From the NCBI GenBank assembly GCA_002730485.1, contig PCAH01000014.1:1-15277 (forward strand): a stretch of 15,277 nt of DNA, read 5' to 3'. Of the stretch, positions 11,750 to 15,277 are shown in pieces. The position numbers were made by a program, and so were the translations under genes. The notes beneath the pieces are model-generated. The model was not told the origin of the DNA, made no database searches, and saw only the letters and a program-made list of their open reading frames with translations. The stretch's first letter is position 1, and every line of letters begins with the position of its first letter. Origin of the DNA: Dehalococcoidia bacterium (GTDB lineage: Bacteria; Chloroflexota; Dehalococcoidia; UBA3495).

Positions 11750-12013
11750 ATGATTCACTTTCACAGATCCCCTCATTTAGAAGACTTGATGGATTTCAGG
11801 AAAAAACTTCGGGTGAAACCTGATCTCATTTGCGTAGATACTCACTGGAACCAGATGTATCAAAGTCAGGCAAGGACCATTTGCCTCGGGCCACCTGAGT
11901 GGGATTGTGCTAAAAATGAGAACCCTCACAAAAGTTGCACGAAGCAAGTAAGTTACACCCTCCCTGACAAGACGCAGATCGTAGTAGAGCGTAAAAGAGA
12001 CTTCTCGAAATAA
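11750..12013 (+). CDS. Small protein in AT-richer DNA, unknown
   Basis: ATG 11750 follows AATAAAAACA and gives 87 residues; an in-frame ATG at 11693 would add 19. The product is hydrophilic with four cysteines (LICVD, TICLG, DCAKN, SCTKQ), the last three within about 22 residues around CLGPPEWDCAKNENPHKSC, which could be a small Cys cluster. Codons end in A or T more often than in the neighbouring enzymes. There is no membrane segment and no recognised domain. The stop lies 4 bp from that of the converging 12018 gene. The combination of short length, different composition and good promoter placement suggests a recently gained or fast-evolving gene. Confidence 0.55.
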   Translation: MIHFHRSPHLEDLMDFRKKLRVKPDLICVDTHWNQMYQSQARTICLGPPEWDCAKNENPHKSCTKQVSYTLPDKTQIVVERKRDFSK

Positions 12014-12017
12014 AGCG

Positions 12018-12740
12018 CTACCAACAGGGGCATTTTATTCTAGAGTTATTTTCGGTGCTGCTTTCGCGGCCACTAGTGACGAGCCCCTCGATGTCGTTCG
12101 GTTCCACGCCGTATGCGACCAACTCCCGGGTGATACGGGCGTAGTAGGGGATGTAGGTCATCAGGTCCGTGACCTTAAGACACAGGTCGAGTGACTGAAT
12201 ACAATTCGTATACTGGTCGCAGACCTCCGTACTGTAGCCCCGCCTTATTTCCCACAGCTGCTGCATTCCGACTGCCTGTGTCGCTTCTTCCTTGACCCGG
12301 TGCAGCCGCGCCATGATCGCGATAGCCCGCTCCACGCATCGTCCTATGTCCTCCATCTTCTCGGAAAGCTTCTGGAACTTTAGCACGGAGGCCGTCAGTG
12401 CCACTATCGACGACACGATGACTGGAACAATATTTAGCGCGACACTGTCCTTGTTGTTGCCCTTTGTGATTTGGGATCGTATCGTCTCGTACACCGCTAG
12501 CATGCTCGAAAGAACGATGATGAGAATCGAGGTTCGGTCGAAGAGCTTTTTGTACCCGCTGTACTTCATGCGAAGCAGCTCAGTGCGCATGCGGCAGCGC
12601 CTTAGCTTTGCGTTCACGTCATTCACGAGCAATCGCTGGGTGTCCTCCATGGACTTGACCATGATTTCCGTGCGGCGTATTTCATCCTCGTAGCGCCGCC
12701 GGAGCAGATCCGCATCAGGCGCACTATTTTTTTGTTCCAT
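12018..12740 (-). CDS. Two-transmembrane, coiled-coil membrane protein (SLATT-like layout), unknown
   Basis: The 240-residue protein has an N-terminal cytosolic helix region rich in Arg/Glu (RRRYEDEIRRTEIMVKSMED), then two membrane segments: TSILIIVLSSMLAVYETI (about 70-87) and NIVPVIVSSIVALTASVL (about 103-120). A long helix follows (QKLSEKMEDIGRCVERAIAI, on to the 150s), then a Cys/Tyr-containing C-terminal domain. The arrangement of paired TM helices followed by a long helix resembles SLATT-type or DUF4231-like proteins, but I cannot confirm homology. The start is set at 12740 (MEQKNS) rather than 12755 because the latter would overlap the spacer shared with the capping gene. Only 18 bp separate it from the divergent capping enzyme. 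Confidence 0.7.
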   Translation of the reverse strand: MEQKNSAPDADLLRRRYEDEIRRTEIMVKSMEDTQRLLVNDVNAKLRRCRMRTELLRMKYSGYKKLFDRTSILIIVLSSMLAVYETIRSQITKGNNKDSVALNIVPVIVSSIVALTASVLKFQKLSEKMEDIGRCVERAIAIMARLHRVKEEATQAVGMQQLWEIRRGYSTEVCDQYTNCIQSLDLCLKVTDLMTYIPYYARITRELVAYGVEPNDIEGLVTSGRESSTENNSRIKCPCW

Positions 12741-12758
12741 TATCCCGAGAACCAAAAA
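12741..12758. promoter_or_regulatory. 18-bp divergent intergenic spacer
   Basis: This is all the DNA between the start codons of the two-TM protein and the capping enzyme. An A5 run lies before ATG 12759. Core promoter elements for at least one gene must extend into the opposite coding region. Confidence 0.5.
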
Positions 12759-13718
12759 ATGGATCTACCCGGTCGATCAGTGGGGTCGCGTGCGGTGCAG
12801 CGGGACGTCGTTGAGTTCACGAACCAACTCTGGGGGGAGCATCGCGGTGTTGCGCACAGCTTGCTTCCCACACCAGTGTCTCTGTCGGTGGACGATATCG
12901 AAACGCTTCGCGCACAGCAGTATGCGTGGTCATGGAAGACCGACGGGGTGCGCTATCAGCTCCTGCTCACTACCAACGACAAAGGAGAAAACGAGGCTTT
13001 CTGCATAGACCGCAAACAAACCGTGCGTAGGTTGAGGAATGATCGCATCTCCCCCCGAGAAACCGTGCAAGCTCCGGCTTTCTTGGCAGTCGGCAACATA
13101 CAGATCGATGTGTACGAAGGCAGCGTGATCGACGTCGAGTACACTGGCTGCGGTAGGTGGACGGTCCTCGACGTTGTTGCGGTCGGGGGGTACAGCTTAC
13201 GAAATGTACTTTCCTTCAAGGATCGAATCGGGATCGTTGATCTGCTTTGGGGAGACGACAGCTTCGTATCGAACAAGGAATGGTTTCCGATGGCGACGGC
13301 GCCCTCGGTGGATCCCACCCAGTATCCCACAGAACAGGACGGGATCATTTTCATGCCGGTCCGTGGGCCCATCCGCACAGGTCTTCATGCCAACATGTTT
13401 AAACTGAAATGGCACCATACCGTGGACCTGCTATGGAAGGACGGGGCATGGCGATGGGTGCGCAACGGCATGCTGCAGCCGGTCCCGTACGACGTACAGG
13501 TAGACGCACCACGCTGTGCGATCGATCGTCCGGGCGTATACGAGCTGGCTATCGACGCCGCCCCCGATGCGATCGAGCCCGGCGAAATACCACGGCTCGA
13601 CGTTTCCGTAGTGATACAGCGGCACGACAAGTCCGTACCAAACGAGTTTCACACGGTTCAGGCAGCGGTGCGGGACACGAAGTCTCCGATCACGCCGGGG
13701 GATATCTGGGGTCGGTGA
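12759..13718 (+). CDS. mRNA capping enzyme, guanylyltransferase (monofunctional type)
   Basis: This 319-residue protein has the full nucleotidyltransferase set in order. Motif I is KTDGVR (60-65), with Lys60 as the residue that carries GMP. Motif III lies near VIDVEYT (123-129) and IIIa at LDVVAVGG (137-144). Motif IV is EQDGIIF (192-198), motif V FKLKW (214-218), and the OB-fold motif VI is RHDKSVPN (288-295). The enzyme transfers GMP from GTP to the 5'-diphosphate end of viral mRNA. No triphosphatase or methyltransferase domain is attached, and the length is close to the monofunctional chlorovirus enzyme, so those steps must come from other genes. ATG 12759 follows an A5 run; an in-frame ATG at 12732 would overlap the divergent gene. 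An RNA or DNA ligase is excluded by the intact motif VI. Confidence 0.95.
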   Translation: MDLPGRSVGSRAVQRDVVEFTNQLWGEHRGVAHSLLPTPVSLSVDDIETLRAQQYAWSWKTDGVRYQLLLTTNDKGENEAFCIDRKQTVRRLRNDRISPRETVQAPAFLAVGNIQIDVYEGSVIDVEYTGCGRWTVLDVVAVGGYSLRNVLSFKDRIGIVDLLWGDDSFVSNKEWFPMATAPSVDPTQYPTEQDGIIFMPVRGPIRTGLHANMFKLKWHHTVDLLWKDGAWRWVRNGMLQPVPYDVQVDAPRCAIDRPGVYELAIDAAPDAIEPGEIPRLDVSVVIQRHDKSVPNEFHTVQAAVRDTKSPITPGDIWGR

Positions 13719-13725
13719 CGGGATC

Positions 13726-15159
13726 TTAGCGATGCTTGTTCCACGGCACGAATGGATTTATGTGTCCACCGGGCCACGTGCGCGCCTCGCCTAGTGTTGT
13801 CGGGGGGCGCTTGTAGTGTACCCCGGTACTGTCCCGAATAACGTAGTCGTTGCGCGGATCGTTGAAATTGGCCTTCTGTTGGCTATTTACGCGTTTGTCT
13901 CGCGCCGTTGCCGCCGAACGCCGCAGCTGATATATGTTACGCAGTATCGCCGCGAGCGCGGCATTGCTCAGGCTAGATCCGAAGACGGATCCTGCCGAAC
14001 TCAGTGCGGAGGGGCTGAATGGGTCGGTCGTGTCCACGAATCGTGTCACGGAGTGAATGAGTTCAGGCGTGACGCGGGTCGTCGGGTCGCCCGCCCCGCC
14101 GTCGTTGACCACGGGGATCGTGAGAACAGTGGTAAAGGATCCATCCTGATTCGTGATTGTAATCTCAGTTTCGTATGTTTTGGTGACGCCGACGGGGATG
14201 CCGGAAATCTTCCCTGTGGCGGGGGCAATGAACAGCCCCGGTGGGAGGTTCTCCGCGGTAAACTCGCGTGGTGCCACGGCGTCGGTCTGTACCATAATGG
14301 GATCGATGACATCGAATGCCGTAAAATCGCTCGGCAGCGACGAGACGACATCGAGATACGACGGCGTCAGTTCTCGCATGGCCAAAGATATCGTGACCGC
14401 CGGGCCGTCGCCGGTCATGTTGAACGGAACGAGTGTGACGGTCGTGTCGTCCAGCGTCGTGAAATTAGCCGTGATTGTCACGCGCCCCGTGGCCGTGTCA
14501 ACAGTTACATCCCGCGGTACGTCCCCGACGACCTTGTAGCCGGCGACAATGTCGGTGGCGTTGCCCACTACGGGGAGGAACTCTTTGACGATTGTTCCAC
14601 GCACGACGGTGGCCGTCGTGAGCAGCATAGGCGGTTCTGTGCGCATCATGCCGCCGAATACCGGGCGGCGCGTGAGCATGCGGAAGGTACCCCTGCCGAC
14701 CCCGACGGTGTCCGTCCCGCTGTAACCGTCGATGAATGGGGGCCGTGGCACCGCGAGTATGTGTATCACGGTATCCGGATACCCACTGCTCGCGAAGACA
14801 ACCTTGATGGCGTCGCGGTCCCCGGTCATGGACCCATTCAGGACAACTTCCGTCTTCGACACTTCCGTGACCGTCAACGGAGTCGTCCCGGACAGGCTGT
14901 AGTGTGTCGCGGTCACAGTGTCCCACGCAATGGCTTCGCCATTGGGTGAGGTCAGGAGAATCCGTGTTTTGAACTTCTGATCCCGTTCTTTCACGACGTG
15001 GTGCACCGCACCGCGGGCCGTCACCCCGGGGAAAGTTACTGTTCCGGCTGTCGGGCCCGCAGTGACGTCCGGTGTGGCAACGCCAGTTAAATCGACGAAG
15101 CCATCTGTCTCCGCGTAGGTTCGCGTACACGCAATCGACGCGGCGTTGGGTCTGGTCAT
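13726..15159 (-). CDS. Ig-like (He_PIG-type) beta-repeat protein, probable virion surface or fibre component
   Basis: The 477-residue protein is strand-rich with Thr/Val/Asp repeats. The clearest domain, about residues 280-350, reads ENLPPGLFIAPATGKISGIP followed by TYETEITITNQDGSFTTVLT, the putative-Ig (He_PIG) pattern (LPpGL.id..tG.isGtP). A second, degenerate copy lies at about 207-247 (DVPRDVTVDTATGRVTITAN), and a weaker one at 84-138 (YSLSGTTPLTVTEVSKTEVV). The C-terminus (about 380-477) is different: Ser-rich, with a helix AALAAILRNIYQLRRSAATA and a basic, aromatic end. No signal peptide is seen, so it is probably assembled into virions rather than secreted. Such domains bind sugars or proteins in adhesins and phage or virus fibres. 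It converges on the capping gene with a 7-bp gap. Confidence 0.72.
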   Translation of the reverse strand: MTRPNAASIACTRTYAETDGFVDLTGVATPDVTAGPTAGTVTFPGVTARGAVHHVVKERDQKFKTRILLTSPNGEAIAWDTVTATHYSLSGTTPLTVTEVSKTEVVLNGSMTGDRDAIKVVFASSGYPDTVIHILAVPRPPFIDGYSGTDTVGVGRGTFRMLTRRPVFGGMMRTEPPMLLTTATVVRGTIVKEFLPVVGNATDIVAGYKVVGDVPRDVTVDTATGRVTITANFTTLDDTTVTLVPFNMTGDGPAVTISLAMRELTPSYLDVVSSLPSDFTAFDVIDPIMVQTDAVAPREFTAENLPPGLFIAPATGKISGIPVGVTKTYETEITITNQDGSFTTVLTIPVVNDGGAGDPTTRVTPELIHSVTRFVDTTDPFSPSALSSAGSVFGSSLSNAALAAILRNIYQLRRSAATARDKRVNSQQKANFNDPRNDYVIRDSTGVHYKRPPTTLGEARTWPGGHINPFVPWNKHR

Positions 15160-15277
15160 GCCGGGTTTCTCTAGTGTCCTGCTTTTCTTGGGTTCCGTAG
15201 GAAGTGCAGGATCTTCTGGGACAAAAAAAAAGACAGAAACGTTTCGGGTTCCTTTTTTGAAAATATTTCGCTTATAA
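15160..15277. promoter_or_regulatory. Upstream region of the Ig-like gene, to window edge
   Basis: This 118-bp AT-rich region contains no gene. Read on the minus strand, it begins TTATAAGCGAAATATTTTC, then has a perfect 10-bp palindrome GAAACGTTTC (15236-15245) and a T9 tract. GGGTTCC occurs twice (about 15190 and 15246, plus-strand reading). It is likely the promoter for the Ig-like gene. Confidence 0.35.

Noticed and set aside
13816..14949. Plus-strand frame of 377 codons opposite the Ig-like gene
   Set aside because: The opposite strand carries clear He_PIG repeats; this frame is Arg/Gly/His-rich with no domain.

Overview
This window is a stretch of a eukaryotic large DNA virus (Nucleocytoviricota). 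The diagnostic genes are a VLTF3-type viral late transcription factor cut off by the left edge, a stand-alone mRNA guanylyltransferase with all the nucleotidyltransferase motifs, and a probable viral single-stranded-DNA-binding protein with an acidic tail. A monofunctional guanylyltransferase of about 320 residues and an SSB of this kind point towards algal viruses (Phycodnaviridae-like, Algavirales) more than towards poxviruses or asfarviruses, but no capsid, polymerase or packaging gene is in view, so this placement is an inference. The DNA is moderately GC-rich, with short AT-rich spacers. No introns, tRNAs, rRNAs, CRISPR arrays or insertion sequences were seen.

Layout, left to right. (1) 2-1341, plus strand: VLTF3, a small tail-anchored protein, and a circularly permuted NlpC/P60-like papain-fold protein with a C-terminal membrane anchor. 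(2) 1321-2535, minus: a GT90/CAP10-type glycosyltransferase. (3) 2607-4191: small genes, two with F-box-like N-termini on either side of a multi-pass membrane protein. (4) 4197-5156, minus: a GNAT-like acetyltransferase with a Cys-rich tail, divergent from a 523-residue Ala/Thr/Ser/Asp-rich probable virion protein (5286-6857). (5) 6854-8312: two tiny genes, a PAP2/sphingomyelin-synthase-like membrane enzyme, and an anchored unknown. (6) 8481-10753: a glutathione S-transferase-like protein, an anchored coiled-coil protein, and a von Willebrand A domain protein with a complete MIDAS. (7) 10907-12740: the probable SSB, a small AT-richer unknown, and a two-TM coiled-coil protein. (8) 12759-13718: the capping enzyme. 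(9) 13726-15159, minus: a bacterial-Ig-like repeat protein, probably virion-associated.

Genes are packed tightly. All eight convergent pairs meet within 7 bp or overlap by up to 41 bp, and most divergent pairs share 18-130 bp spacers. There is little room for separate terminators, and some promoters must lie inside neighbouring coding sequence. Recurrent signals are an AATAA element just upstream of at least seven start codons, A/C-rich leaders before the two most likely highly expressed genes, and short hairpins at several 3' junctions.

Functionally the window mixes expression and replication genes (VLTF3, capping, SSB), envelope or lipid and glycan chemistry (PAP2-like enzyme, GT90, permuted papain-fold protein, several anchored proteins), host-interaction candidates (F-box-like proteins, GST, GNAT, VWA), and structural candidates (523-residue protein, Ig-like protein). 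No single operon-like system was recognised. The most unusual items are the PAP2/sphingomyelin-synthase-like enzyme, the GST and the unrecognised 523-residue protein.
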